From assembly GCF_021532275.1 (NCBI RefSeq), contig NZ_JACBOT010000010.1, forward strand, positions 86,189 through 150,188: a DNA stretch of 64,000 nucleotides, given 5' to 3'. The DNA comes from Brevibacterium sp. UCMA 11754. Lineage in GTDB: Bacteria > Actinomycetota > Actinomycetes > Actinomycetales > Brevibacteriaceae. The notes under the pieces were generated by a model. It made no database searches. It was not told where the DNA came from and saw only the letters and a program-made list of their open reading frames with translations. Both the position numbers and the translations under genes were made by a program. Below, piece by piece: positions 7,421-17,735 of the stretch. Within the stretch, counting starts at the first letter, position 1. Every line of letters begins with the position of its first letter.

Positions 7421-10261
7421 TCAGCCCCGCTGGACACCTTCGGTGTTGCGCAGGAGTCCTTCGCGACCATCTGAATCGCGAACCTTGAACCACGAACCGT
7501 TGTCCTCGAGACCGAGGAACCAGTCTCCGGGGTAGATCGTGAACACCGGCATTCCGGTGGTCGCGTCCACGGCTTCGCGCGGTTCGGGAACGGCGAACCA
7601 GAACGCCTGGATCACGTTCTGGCCAGCACCCTGATCGGACTCGTCCTGGTCGGCATCGTCCTGGTTCTGACCCGAGCGGTCCTCGCGATCGTCCAGGCTG
7701 GTGCCCGGTTGAACTGCGCTTTGGACGACAGTTTCCTCTTCGTCGATCGCGAAGGAGTTCGACGAGCCGGTCGCTGCTCCGAACTGTGGAGCCGAAGGAG
7801 CGTTCTCGGCGTGATCTCCGCCGCGCCCTCTCACCTCTCCGGTGTCCGAGCCGTTGTTGCCATGATCGTTGTTGCCATAGTCGGCCACCGGCACATACTG
7901 CGTCGGTTCGTCAGCTTCCGGGTGGCTGGTACGTTCCGCATCCGATTCCGCGCTACCAGTCGCACCTGTTGCGGCAGCAGCGCCAGATGCACCAGTTGCG
8001 GGGGAACCGCTGACGACGGTGGCATCGTCGTCCGAAGCCCCGGTCTGTGGCCTCTGGGCGCCAGCCTCGCTTCCACGGTCCTCGTCGGCGGTCGTGCTTC
8101 TCTCGCTGCGTCCGGCATTCGCCGAAGCCGTCGAGTCAGCTGATTCGCCCGAGATGGCCGAAGCAGTTGAGGTGGTTGAGTCGGTTGAGTCGTCTTCCGG
8201 CTTCAGCGCAACCCCTTCGGAGGCACGAACGTTGGTGTCCGATTCGTGAGCGTTGACCTTCGAGGCAAACGAGCTGCTCTCCGCAGGAGACGCGGAGTCC
8301 CCCCGGTCGCTGTCCGCTTCACGATCGGCACCTTCGGTGCGGTCGGGGCCACCTTCTGAACGCTCGGCCTGACCGTCAGCCCGTCCCTCAGCTGTTTCGG
8401 ATTCTCCATCCGAATTGGGAGCGGCATGGCGTCCGCGACGACGTTCTGATTCCGACTTCGATTCAGATTCCGAGCTCGCTGAGGCTGCTCCGGCAACAGC
8501 GGCACCGACTCCGACTGCGCCCGCGCCTGCGACGGCAGCGGTCGTGCCCGCTCCCGACGAATCGTGGTCGGCGCTGTCGGACTTCGACTCGGTGGTGCCT
8601 CGGCTGTCCGCGCCGGAGCCACTCGCGTCACGGGAGTCGCTTCTTTCATTCGAATCGCTGGCGCTTGAGCCGTCGGCAGGCACGGGAGCCTGAACTGCTG
8701 TTTCGCCGTCATTGCTCCACAGCGATTCCTCACGCTGAGCGCCGAAGCCGAACGTCTGCGTCGGTTCGCTCTGCGTGTGCTGGGGATCCTGTGAGTCTTG
8801 GGCCCCCAGGTAGGTCTGACCTGACCCTGTACTCTGAACCGCCTGGTCCGCCGAGTCATCGGCAGCCGTTGCAGAATCGAAAGACGACTCCTGCGCTTGC
8901 TGCTCCGGCGGAGCATACGGGCTGTCCTGTCCGGCTCCGATGGGCTGACCGAACTGGACCTGTCCATCGGGTCGACTGAACTGGTCCTGCCCAACAGGCT
9001 GGCCAATCTGTTCCGGCGCAGCGAATTGCCCTGGCTGTCCTGGCTGGCCGTACTGCCCTTGCTGGCCTGGCTGCCCTTGCTGGCCGAACTGGTCCGCTCC
9101 ACCTGGCTGGCCTGGTCCAGCTTGCTGACCTGGGCCAGCGAACTGGCTCTGTCCGCCGAACTGACCCAGTCCACCTTGCTGACCTGGATGTAGGGGTGCC
9201 CCTGGCTGACCCTGCGAACCGATCGGCCCGTTGGGCTGACCGCCGTAGGGTGCACCGAATCCGCCTGGGCCGTTGTGGGCTCCTGGCACGTTCGCCACAG
9301 GAGCTGGATGCGGTGCACGCTTGCTCACGGGGCGTGCCTTCGGATGCGCGGCAACATCATCGCGAACCGCGAATTCCTTGCTGAAGAAGGGAAGCATGGT
9401 GAATACGCCCGCGAAGAAGGCAATCAGAGCTGCGAAGAAGGCAAGATACGCACCGACGTGCCAGAACTGGACCGACGTCAGCAGGTGGACGAAGGCAAAG
9501 GTGAACGCAGCGCCGGAGAGAACCGAGATCGCCTGATCAAGACTGAGTGAACCGACCTTGAGTCCACCGTTGCCGAATTTGCTGACGAAGACTGCCGCCA
9601 CAATCAACCAGATTCCCAACACGTCGAATGTCAGGGTGCCCATAGCGTCGATGGTCCAATGCCACAGCGACACCGATACGAACCCATCGCCCTTGAACGG
9701 CACGAAAAGGACAACCAGTGAAAGGAGTCCTGCAAAGAGCAGGAACAGATCGCGCAAGGTCAGCGGTCCGAGAAGACCCGGGCCGCTGCGCGGACTCTTC
9801 TGGGCTGCTGGACCTGCGGAACCGAACTGACCCGGCGCTGACCCCTGAGGGCCGGGAGCGGAACCATAGGGACCAGGCGCCGAACCATAAGGTCCTGGGC
9901 CTCCTGAACCGTAAGGGCCTGGACCAGTGTTCTGCGGGCCTGGAGCTGGACCCGAGCCGTATGGTCCCGGCGCTGGCGCTGAACCATAAGGGCCGGGGCC
10001 TGAGTTCTGCTGACCTGGTCCCGAGCCATAGGGACCGGGCCCTCCCGAACCATAGGGACCTGGTCCTCCCGAGCCGACAGGACCGCCGCCGTAGCCTCCG
10101 GGACCGGAGGACTGAGAATCAGGTCCTGCACCGAAGGCAGGTCCTGATCCATATGCCGCCCCTTGGCCGAACTGTGATTGGCTGTTCGGGCCGGGGTTCT
10201 GCGCGTGCGGATCATGCCACTGCTGTGGTCCTGATCCAATGGGGTGCTGCGGCGAACTCAT
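7421..10261 (-). CDS. Pro/Gly/Gln-rich membrane protein with C-terminal SH3-like domain
   Basis: A 946-residue protein of unknown function. Residues 1-165 are low complexity (repeats of GPGPYGSG type), residues about 165-300 hold four predicted membrane helices (for example LTLRDLFLLFAGLLSLVVLF and GAYLAFFAALIAFFAGVFTM), residues about 320-480 are a second Gly/Gln/Pro-rich stretch (GQPGQ repeats), and residues about 480-870 are acidic, Ser/Asp/Glu-rich and probably disordered. The last 65 residues (FTIYPGDWFLGLEDNGSWFKV...) resemble an SH3-like fold. The membrane block with proline-rich N-terminus resembles actinobacterial cell-envelope or division-associated proteins, but I do not recognise a characterised homologue. 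The SH3-like tail could bind peptide or wall ligands on either side of the membrane. Confidence 0.85.
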   Translation of the reverse strand: MSSPQHPIGSGPQQWHDPHAQNPGPNSQSQFGQGAAYGSGPAFGAGPDSQSSGPGGYGGGPVGSGGPGPYGSGGPGPYGSGPGQQNSGPGPYGSAPAPGPYGSGPAPGPQNTGPGPYGSGGPGPYGSAPGPYGSAPGPQGSAPGQFGSAGPAAQKSPRSGPGLLGPLTLRDLFLLFAGLLSLVVLFVPFKGDGFVSVSLWHWTIDAMGTLTFDVLGIWLIVAAVFVSKFGNGGLKVGSLSLDQAISVLSGAAFTFAFVHLLTSVQFWHVGAYLAFFAALIAFFAGVFTMLPFFSKEFAVRDDVAAHPKARPVSKRAPHPAPVANVPGAHNGPGGFGAPYGGQPNGPIGSQGQPGAPLHPGQQGGLGQFGGQSQFAGPGQQAGPGQPGGADQFGQQGQPGQQGQYGQPGQPGQFAAPEQIGQPVGQDQFSRPDGQVQFGQPIGAGQDSPYAPPEQQAQESSFDSATAADDSADQAVQSTGSGQTYLGAQDSQDPQHTQSEPTQTFGFGAQREESLWSNDGETAVQAPVPADGSSASDSNERSDSRDASGSGADSRGTTESKSDSADHDSSGAGTTAAVAGAGAVGVGAAVAGAASASSESESKSESERRRGRHAAPNSDGESETAEGRADGQAERSEGGPDRTEGADREADSDRGDSASPAESSSFASKVNAHESDTNVRASEGVALKPEDDSTDSTTSTASAISGESADSTASANAGRSERSTTADEDRGSEAGAQRPQTGASDDDATVVSGSPATGASGAAAATGATGSAESDAERTSHPEADEPTQYVPVADYGNNDHGNNGSDTGEVRGRGGDHAENAPSAPQFGAATGSSNSFAIDEEETVVQSAVQPGTSLDDREDRSGQNQDDADQDESDQGAGQNVIQAFWFAVPEPREAVDATTGMPVFTIYPGDWFLGLEDNGSWFKVRDSDGREGLLRNTEGVQRG
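8925..9250 (-). repeat. GQPGQ-type coding repeats
   Basis: In-frame degenerate triplet-based repeats within the 946-residue protein encode runs of Gly, Gln and Pro (GQPGQ, GPGQPGG, FGQQ). Units are short, imperfect and keep frame, so this is a coding low-complexity tract, not a CRISPR or intergenic repeat. Confidence 0.7.
9795..10245 (-). repeat. GPGPYGSG-type coding repeats
   Basis: The first 150 codons of the same protein repeat an octapeptide-like GPGPYGSG/A motif at least eight times. Long stretches stay open in other frames for this reason, which explains the overlapping spurious frames. Confidence 0.75.
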
Positions 10262-10587
10262 CGATTGCTCCAGTCGCTCTTGGGGACAGGGTCGTCAAAC
10301 TTCATGTGTCTGTCTGGTTTCCATCCTGACAGACTCCTACCCCATCCTTGCAGAACAGGACCCCCTGCGCACTCCTTCTATGCCGCCCGTCCGATGCAGG
10401 TGCATCTCCTTATATGTCTCCCCGGCCTACCACTAGGCGCCTAGAGTGTGGCGTATAGCACAGCCTTTGAGTGATTGCTACCCCCGGACACCACCGTTCA
10501 TCGAACGGACGACGGTGCCCCTGGGCCCCACCTCGGGTATACAGTGCAACTAGAATTTTCGATCCATCAAAGAAGCCGGAGGGAAAA
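10262..10587. other. 326-bp divergent intergenic region
   Basis: This region separates the minus-strand 946-residue protein gene from plus-strand acs. It contains a 12-bp palindrome (CTAGGCGCCTAG, 10433-10444) and a GlxR/CRP-like site right after it. The RBS of acs (GGAGGG) is at 10578-10583. No gene is supported here. Confidence 0.6.
10447..10462. promoter_or_regulatory. GlxR/CRP-like operator upstream of acs
   Basis: TGTGGCGTATAGCACA fits the GlxR/CRP pattern TGTG-N8-CACA with TA at the centre (consensus TGTGANNTANNTCACA). It lies about 125 bp upstream of the acs start. A GlxR gene is present at 17982 in this window, and acetate activation is a known CRP/GlxR target in actinobacteria, so control of acs by cAMP is plausible. 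Confidence 0.5.
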
Positions 10588-12522
<1,935 letters not shown>

Positions 12523-12537
12523 CCGTGCTCTGAGACG

Positions 12538-12599
12538 AACCCGCCGGTGAGAACGGATGCTTGCAAAGAACCGTTCCGTATTCATCTGGCGGGTTTTTC
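12538..12599 (+). terminator. Rho-independent terminator after acs
   Basis: AACCCGCC pairs with GGCGGGTT followed by a run of T, with an inner GAACGG/CCGTTC stem, starting 16 bp after the acs stop. Confidence 0.8.
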
Positions 12600-12689
12600 T
12601 CGTTTTACTGGCCGCATTTCTTTGGTCACCACGCGCGTTCAGACTACTCTTAAGAAAGATTGTCCAAGTTTTTGTCGATAGGAGCACTC

Positions 12690-13097
12690 ATGGCTGAGAG
12701 GTCGATCAGCGAACTGATCAAAGGCATCGGCGACGATTCCAAAGCGATCGCCGAGGAAGAAATTGCGCTGGCCAAGGCTGAAGCCACAGCCGGTGCGAAG
12801 AACTTGGGCATCGGCTCGGCACTTGCCGTCGTCGCCCTGTTCTTCCTGTTCTTGTCATCGTTCATGGTGATTTTCGCCGGGGCCGCCGCATTCCACGAGG
12901 GTCTGGGATGGCCATGGTGGGGCAGCTTCCTCATTGTCTTCGGCATCCTTGCGGTGCTCGCCATCATCCTCGTGTTGATTGCTCTGCCGTTGTTCAAGAA
13001 GGGCAACCCGGTCCCGGGTACGGCAATCGGTTCGGCCAAGTCGTTGGTCGCGTCGGTCAAGCGTGCGGTGAAGAATCCCTCCGGACCGCGATACTGA
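12690..13097 (+). CDS. Phage-holin-family (DUF1469-like) membrane protein
   Basis: A 135-residue protein, start ATG at 12690 with GGAG just upstream. An amphipathic N-terminus (RSISELIKGIGDDSKAIAEEEIALAKAE) precedes two membrane helices (SALAVVALFFLFLSSFMVIFAGAAAF and FLIVFGILAVLAIILVLIALPLF) and a basic C-terminus. This is the putative actinobacterial holin superfamily III/DUF1469 type, common as a chromosomal housekeeping gene near acs in actinobacteria; it is not evidence of a prophage. Function is unknown, possibly envelope stress. Confidence 0.85.
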   Translation: MAERSISELIKGIGDDSKAIAEEEIALAKAEATAGAKNLGIGSALAVVALFFLFLSSFMVIFAGAAAFHEGLGWPWWGSFLIVFGILAVLAIILVLIALPLFKKGNPVPGTAIGSAKSLVASVKRAVKNPSGPRY

Positions 13098-13137
13098 CAG
13101 ATCTCGCAACTGAGAACAGCAGAATAGTTCCACACTC

Positions 13138-13166
13138 GGTGGCGTCGGGCTCAGCCCGACGCCACC
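13138..13166 (+). repeat. Copy 1 of a 29-bp hairpin flanking the TetR/ABC module
   Basis: A perfect inverted repeat with arms of 14 bp (GGTGGCGTCGGGCT and its complement) around one central base. It lies 40 bp after the holin-like gene and differs at only two positions from the hairpin at 16130. It probably acts as a bidirectional terminator between the holin gene and the convergent tetR gene. Confidence 0.8.
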
Positions 13167-13215
13167 GCTGAATTCTCGCCCGAGGCAATCACCCTCGACC
13201 GCTTCGCCACTGGTC

Positions 13216-14235
13216 TCAACGCCTTTTGGCGACCCGCTCCTTCGCTTCTCTCAGAGTCTGACGCTCCCGCTTACGCGCCTCGGCAAGCACCTTTTGCGCT
13301 TGCCTGACGGCTTTCTGTGATTCGCGGTACTTCTTATCGGCCGCAACTTCTGGATCTTCATCGGTCACGACCGACTGCTCGACGCCTGAGGTGTCCTCAG
13401 CAGGCAACGTCGCCCCTGAAGCCGAAGATTCGCCCGCCTCCGAGGCGGGTTCCGCGATATCTCCTGCCGCAGCTGAAGCTCCATCGCCTCGCTCGCGGCG
13501 GACTCTGTCAATGTATTCGGCCAAGCCATCGAGCCCACACTCAAAACCGAAAGCAAATGGATCAGCTTCGGAGGTGAAGACACCTGCGTCGATGGCACGG
13601 CGCAGCGAGGGGTACCCATCATCGGTGATGACAGCATCGAAGAGCTGAGATTCCTGCTGCGCAAGCTCGGAATCATTCAGTCCAGTGACGCGTTTCTGAT
13701 CCTCGTACCCAGCGAACACGGCGCCCTTCCATCGGGCCGCGCCGGTGACGAAGATCGAGACGGCAATGCGCTCGTCCTGTGTGAGCGGAGTGTCGTGGAG
13801 CGCCTCGAGGCTCGCGTCCAACCACGCGGAGCTGTTGGGTGTGATGGGACTGCCCATGATCGACAGAGACAGCAACCACGGCTGCGTCAGGTAGACCTGT
13901 GTCTGGGCTTCGTAGAGCTCTTCAAGTCGGGTGCGCCAATTGTCCACCCCCTCGGTCTCCGGTGGCAGCCCTGTCGCCTCCTCCTGCATGAGAAGCAGCA
14001 GATCGTCCTTGGCGCTGACATACCGATAGAGCGACATCGGCGTGTAACCGAGGCGTTTCGCGACCGCCGACATCGACACCGCCTGGATGCCGTCGTGATC
14101 GGCGATCTCGATGGCAGCATCGACTATTCGCTCGACACTCATCTCGCGCTTGGGTCCGCGCTGCGGCGTTGCGGCCACGCCCCAGGCCAGTGCGATTCCG
14201 CGTGGTAGCTGCTCGATCGGGTCTTCTGTACTCAT
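13216..14235 (-). CDS. TetR-family transcriptional regulator with extended C-terminus
   Basis: A 339-residue regulator, divergent from the ABC exporter genes it probably controls. The HTH is in residues about 35-80 (ERIVDAAIEIADHDG, VAKRLGYTPMSLYRYVSAKDDLL), followed by a TetR C-terminal ligand domain with WLDASLEAL. Beyond about residue 245 there is an unusual 95-residue tail, first acidic and Ala/Ser-rich then strongly basic with Arg/Lys/Glu repeats (QAQKVLAEARKRERQTLREA) likely to form a helix or coiled coil. Such a tail is not part of the standard 200-residue TetR protein. Confidence 0.9.
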   Translation of the reverse strand: MSTEDPIEQLPRGIALAWGVAATPQRGPKREMSVERIVDAAIEIADHDGIQAVSMSAVAKRLGYTPMSLYRYVSAKDDLLLLMQEEATGLPPETEGVDNWRTRLEELYEAQTQVYLTQPWLLSLSIMGSPITPNSSAWLDASLEALHDTPLTQDERIAVSIFVTGAARWKGAVFAGYEDQKRVTGLNDSELAQQESQLFDAVITDDGYPSLRRAIDAGVFTSEADPFAFGFECGLDGLAEYIDRVRRERGDGASAAAGDIAEPASEAGESSASGATLPAEDTSGVEQSVVTDEDPEVAADKKYRESQKAVRQAQKVLAEARKRERQTLREAKERVAKRR

Positions 14236-14246
14236 CTCACCAGTTT

Positions 14247-14286
14247 ATATTGTGTACGTCATATATTGCGTGTTACTGTCATATAC
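14247..14286. promoter_or_regulatory. Candidate TetR operator between tetR and the ABC exporter
   Basis: This AT-rich stretch in a GC-rich context contains a near direct repeat: GTGTACGTCATATA and GTGTTACTGTCATATA. It lies in the 100-bp divergent gap, where both promoters should be. Confidence 0.4.
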
Positions 14287-14337
14287 AGTTGCAGCCATAC
14301 GCAGTCAGCTCCACATAGGATCTCCGAGAGGCACGAC

Positions 14338-15288
14338 ATGAAACGCACAATGACGTCAGCCGGCCCGGGCGCCGAAGCGACAGGCGACGCGGCGCCCGCC
14401 ACAGCTATCGAGTTCTCTGATGTTCGCAGACGCTTCGGTAAGAACCCGGTCCTCCAAGGGCTCGACCTCAAAATCAGCCAGGGTGAAGTGTTCGCCTTGC
14501 TTGGCGCGAACGGGGCCGGAAAGACCACATCGATCAACATCCTCACCACTCTGATTCGCCCGGATTCGGGCACAGTCCACGTCGCGGGGATCAATGTGGC
14601 CGAAGAGCCGAGTGAGGCAAAACGGCGTTTCGCAGTCACTGGGCAGTCGGCGGCCGTCGACGAATATCTCTCAACACGGGAGAACCTCATCCTGTTGGCA
14701 CGCCTGTCGGGGCTCTCGCGCCGGGAGGCGAAGGCCAGAGCAGCACAGCTGGCCGAGCGTCTGAGCCTGACCTCATTCATCGATACGAGAGTTGCCGCAC
14801 TCTCCGGTGGCATGAGGCGCAGGCTCGATCTGGCGCTGAGCCTGGTGGTGCGGGTCGATGTGCTGATCCTTGACGAACCGACAACTGGGTTGGACACTCG
14901 TTCGCGTCGCGAGTTGTGGGACGAGGTGAAGGAGCTGGCAAAGGGCGGCACGACCGTCTTTCTCACCACTCAGTACCTCGAGGAAGCCGATGCCTTGGCC
15001 GATCGAATCGGCCTGCTCGATCGCGGTCGTCTGGCTGGGCTGGGCACGCCGACAGAACTCAAGGCGAAGGTCGGTCAGGGAATGGTGGCCGTCCACGACG
15101 ATCGTGGCACGACCGTCTCACAGTTGCCGACCACCGGAACTGTACGCGATATCTCGTCTGCCTTGGCAACAGTCGAGCCAGAGTTCGCCGAGTCCTCGGT
15201 CAGCCTCCGCCACCCCAGCCTTGACGACGTCTTCCTCTCGCTCACCGCCCCCGACCCATCCGCCGAACCTTCGCAGACAGGAGAATGA
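14338..15288 (+). CDS. DrrA-like ABC transporter ATP-binding protein
   Basis: A 316-residue ATPase of the daunorubicin-resistance (DrrA) type. The start at 14338 is supported by GAGAGG upstream. It has Walker A GANGAGKT (residues 57-64), the signature LSGGMRRRLDLALSL, Walker B LILDEPTTGLD, and the C-terminal DUF4162 part. It forms an exporter with the permease that follows, 2 bp downstream. The likely substrate is a hydrophobic drug or toxin; the linked TetR protein would sense it. Confidence 0.94.
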   Translation: MKRTMTSAGPGAEATGDAAPATAIEFSDVRRRFGKNPVLQGLDLKISQGEVFALLGANGAGKTTSINILTTLIRPDSGTVHVAGINVAEEPSEAKRRFAVTGQSAAVDEYLSTRENLILLARLSGLSRREAKARAAQLAERLSLTSFIDTRVAALSGGMRRRLDLALSLVVRVDVLILDEPTTGLDTRSRRELWDEVKELAKGGTTVFLTTQYLEEADALADRIGLLDRGRLAGLGTPTELKAKVGQGMVAVHDDRGTTVSQLPTTGTVRDISSALATVEPEFAESSVSLRHPSLDDVFLSLTAPDPSAEPSQTGE

Positions 15289-15290
15289 TC

Positions 15291-16115
15291 ATGACCGATA
15301 TTGCAGAAGCGTCACTGACGACGAAGTACCCGTCGCCTGCTCGACGACGAACCCCTCCTCGTGGCATCAATACTGAGTTGGCGCTCATCGGTCGCAGTCT
15401 TCGTCATGCCATTCGGGACGTCGAATCCATGCTCATGGCAGTCGCACTGCCGGTGATGCTCATGCTGATGTTCACCTTCGTCTTCGGTGGAGCCATCGAC
15501 CCGAGCGGAGACTACGTCAACTACATCGTCCCCGGAATCATTCTCACGTGCGCCGGATTCGGCGCGGCTTCAACGTCACTGTCCGTGGCCAACGACATGA
15601 CTTCAGGATTCATCGACCGGCTCAGGACCATGCCAGTCCGATCAAGTGGGGTGATCACAGGGCATGTGGTCGCGAGCGTAGTGAAGAACCTGTTCGCCAC
15701 TGGCATCGTCTTCTCAGTAGCAGTGTCGATCGGTTTTCGTCCATCGGCGGACGTGGCTGAATGGGTGGCCGTCATCGCCCTCATCACTCTCTACATCTTC
15801 ACCATCACATATCTGTTCGCGGCGATCGGCCTGGCCGCCAAATCAGCGGAGTCGGCGAATGGCTATGGATTCGTTCTGTTGTTCCTGCCATATGTCTCGA
15901 GCGCATTCGTTCCGGTCGAAACGATGCCCGGATGGCTGACCTGGTTTGCAGACAATCAACCGATCACCCCGATCATCGATGCACTGCGAAGCCTGCTCGT
16001 CGGTACCACCATGGGCAACTCAGCCCTGCTTTCAGTCGTCTGGTGCGTGGCTATCCTGGCGATCTCCATCGTGTGGACGGCTCAGCTGTTCAAGATCAAA
16101 GCCGGTCGACGCTGA
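15291..16115 (+). CDS. DrrB-like ABC-2 transporter permease
   Basis: A 274-residue ABC-2 family membrane protein with about six membrane helices, including VESMLMAVALPVMLMLMFTF, YIVPGIILTCAGFGAAST and FVLLFLPYVSSAFVPVETMP. The ATG at 15291 has GGAG at a proper distance; the ATG at 15285 overlaps the upstream stop but is too close to the RBS. It pairs with the preceding ATPase as an exporter of unknown substrate. Confidence 0.93.
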   Translation: MTDIAEASLTTKYPSPARRRTPPRGINTELALIGRSLRHAIRDVESMLMAVALPVMLMLMFTFVFGGAIDPSGDYVNYIVPGIILTCAGFGAASTSLSVANDMTSGFIDRLRTMPVRSSGVITGHVVASVVKNLFATGIVFSVAVSIGFRPSADVAEWVAVIALITLYIFTITYLFAAIGLAAKSAESANGYGFVLLFLPYVSSAFVPVETMPGWLTWFADNQPITPIIDALRSLLVGTTMGNSALLSVVWCVAILAISIVWTAQLFKIKAGRR

Positions 16116-16129
16116 CAGCCGCAAACATC

Positions 16130-16158
16130 GGTGGCGTCGGGCTCAGCCCGGCACCACC
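16130..16158 (+). repeat. Copy 2 of the 29-bp hairpin flanking the TetR/ABC module
   Basis: The same element as at 13138, matching 27 of 29 bases, 14 bp after the permease stop. The two changes are in the right arm and create mismatches in the stem. It would serve as a terminator for the exporter genes and for the convergent Nudix gene. Confidence 0.75.
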
Positions 16159-16230
16159 AGCACATCCAGCGGGCTGATCTCGAGACTCCGCGTTCGCTTG
16201 GCAGTCGTCCTCGAGAGAGGAGCAACAGCC

Positions 16231-16998
16231 TCAGAAGTCGATGTCTATGTGTGCGTCGCGATCCCAGTCCCCGGCCCAGCCGAGGTGGTCAAGAGCGAAG
16301 TCGAGGATTCCTGCAGTGAAGCCCCACACCTTGAGCACTCCGACGTCGAAGGCCGGTGTCGTGATCTTCAGGTCCGGCCGGGAGAACGTCCCTCGATTGG
16401 CCGGTGCCACCAGATCGGCAACAGAGACCCGGTAGACCGAGTACGACTCTGCCTCGTCCATCACCCGCACCACACCGGGCTGCGCCCAGTACCCGATGAC
16501 AGGCGTGACCTGGAACTTGCTGACGGGAATATAGAGCGGATCCATCTGACCGAGCACATCGACCGTCGACGGCACGATGCCGGCCTCCTCCTGAGCTTCA
16601 CGCAGGGCTGCGGAGACCAGGGAATCGTCTTCAGGGTCTCGTCCGCCTCCGGGAAACGCCACCTGTCCGGGATGATTGCGCAGGGTGCTTGCCCTCTGCA
16701 ACAGAACGATGTCGACGTCGTCGACTCCGAAATCCGCCAGACGCGATGACTCGGCACGGCCGGCATCTGTACGCGGCTGACCGCCCCTGCCGAAGAGCAT
16801 GAGGACTGCCGCATCACGCACCGATTCGTCACCCGATGCCGGTGCCCGCCTGAGCCACTCGGGCGAACCATTCGAGGCCGCGAGGTTCTCCAGCTGCGTC
16901 CGCAGGGTCTCATCGTGCGAAACGGAGTCCCGCCCGGTCGACGCCCGCACAGCAGAGCCTGGCCCCACCGGTGGATGCTCACACGCTTCGGCGCTCAT
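16231..16998 (-). CDS. Nudix hydrolase, CoA pyrophosphatase-like
   Basis: A 255-residue Nudix enzyme; the ATG at 16998 overlaps the nth stop as ATGA, so the longer frame to 17094 is unlikely. It carries VAFPGGGRDPEDDSLV then the Nudix box core REAQEEAGI, as in CoA diphosphatases (NudL type). M. tuberculosis has a similar gene, Rv3672c, next to nth. It probably hydrolyses CoA or related nucleotides. Confidence 0.9.
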   Translation of the reverse strand: MSAEACEHPPVGPGSAVRASTGRDSVSHDETLRTQLENLAASNGSPEWLRRAPASGDESVRDAAVLMLFGRGGQPRTDAGRAESSRLADFGVDDVDIVLLQRASTLRNHPGQVAFPGGGRDPEDDSLVSAALREAQEEAGIVPSTVDVLGQMDPLYIPVSKFQVTPVIGYWAQPGVVRVMDEAESYSVYRVSVADLVAPANRGTFSRPDLKITTPAFDVGVLKVWGFTAGILDFALDHLGWAGDWDRDAHIDIDF

Positions 16999-17735
16999 GC
17001 CTGGGGCGCCATTTCGAATCTGAGCATCGCCCGCGCCTTCTCCGGATCGAGTTCCCCGACCCCGAACGAAGGGCACAGTGCCATCAACGGGCACACTCCG
17101 CAGGCTGGTCTGCGCGAGTGGCAGATCCGTCGTCCGTGGAAGATGACTCGGTGGGAGAGCAGAGTGAGTTCCTTCTTCGGGAACAGTGCCGCGATGTCGT
17201 GCTCAGCCTTGACCGGGTCCTCCTCCTCGGTCCATCCGAGCCTGCGTGCCAACCGCCCCATGTGCGTGTCGACAGTCAGGCCCGGGGTGTCGAAGGCGTT
17301 GCCGAGGACCACATTCGCGGTCTTCCGTCCGACCCCTGCAAGCTTGACGAGTTTGTCCAATGAGTTGGGGACCTCACCGTCATAGGTGTCGACGAGTTCA
17401 TTGGCGAGCTTGACGATGTTACGGGCTTTCGCTCGGTAGAAGCCGGTCGAGTGGATGAGCTCCTCGACCTCGATCAGGTTGGCCACCGCGAGGCTGTGCG
17501 CATCAGGGAAGGCGGAGAACAGCCCCGGTGTCACCGCGTTGACCCGGATGTCTGTGGTCTGTGCAGACAGGACGGTCGCGATCAGGAGCTGGAACGGGGT
17601 CTCGAAGTCGAGCTCGCATTTCGCGTTCGGGTACACCTCGGCGAGGATGCGATGAATCTTCCTCGCCCGTCGAGTCTTGCCCAATGAGGTTTCCTTGGCG
17701 AACTTCCGCGCGCTCTTCTCTGCCACCGTCAACAC
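16995..17735 (-). CDS. nth: Endonuclease III
   Basis: A 246-residue bifunctional DNA glycosylase/AP lyase for oxidised pyrimidines. It has the helix-hairpin-helix GVGRKTANVV with the catalytic Lys, the VDTHMGRL segment with the catalytic Asp, and the 4Fe-4S loop with C-x6-C-x2-C-x5-C spacing (CHSRRPACGVCPLMALC). The start is a GTG at 17735. It is divergent from glxR, the same pairing as nth/crp in mycobacteria. Confidence 0.96.
   Translation of the reverse strand: MLTVAEKSARKFAKETSLGKTRRARKIHRILAEVYPNAKCELDFETPFQLLIATVLSAQTTDIRVNAVTPGLFSAFPDAHSLAVANLIEVEELIHSTGFYRAKARNIVKLANELVDTYDGEVPNSLDKLVKLAGVGRKTANVVLGNAFDTPGLTVDTHMGRLARRLGWTEEEDPVKAEHDIAALFPKKELTLLSHRVIFHGRRICHSRRPACGVCPLMALCPSFGVGELDPEKARAMLRFEMAPQA

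Noticed and set aside
8203..9318. 371-codon Ser/Arg-rich open frame inside the 946-residue protein gene
   Set aside because: Out-of-frame reading of the low-complexity tract.
8925..10245. Repetitive DNA that might suggest a CRISPR or VNTR array
   Set aside because: The repeats keep reading frame and codon structure, have no constant unit plus unique spacers, and no cas genes are near.
12690..13097. Holin-like gene as sign of a prophage
   Set aside because: No other phage gene is present; this family is a common chromosomal gene in actinobacteria.
13138..16158. Flanking 29-bp repeats as inverted repeats of a transposon
   Set aside because: Each copy is a self-contained hairpin, there is no transposase and no target-site duplication is apparent.
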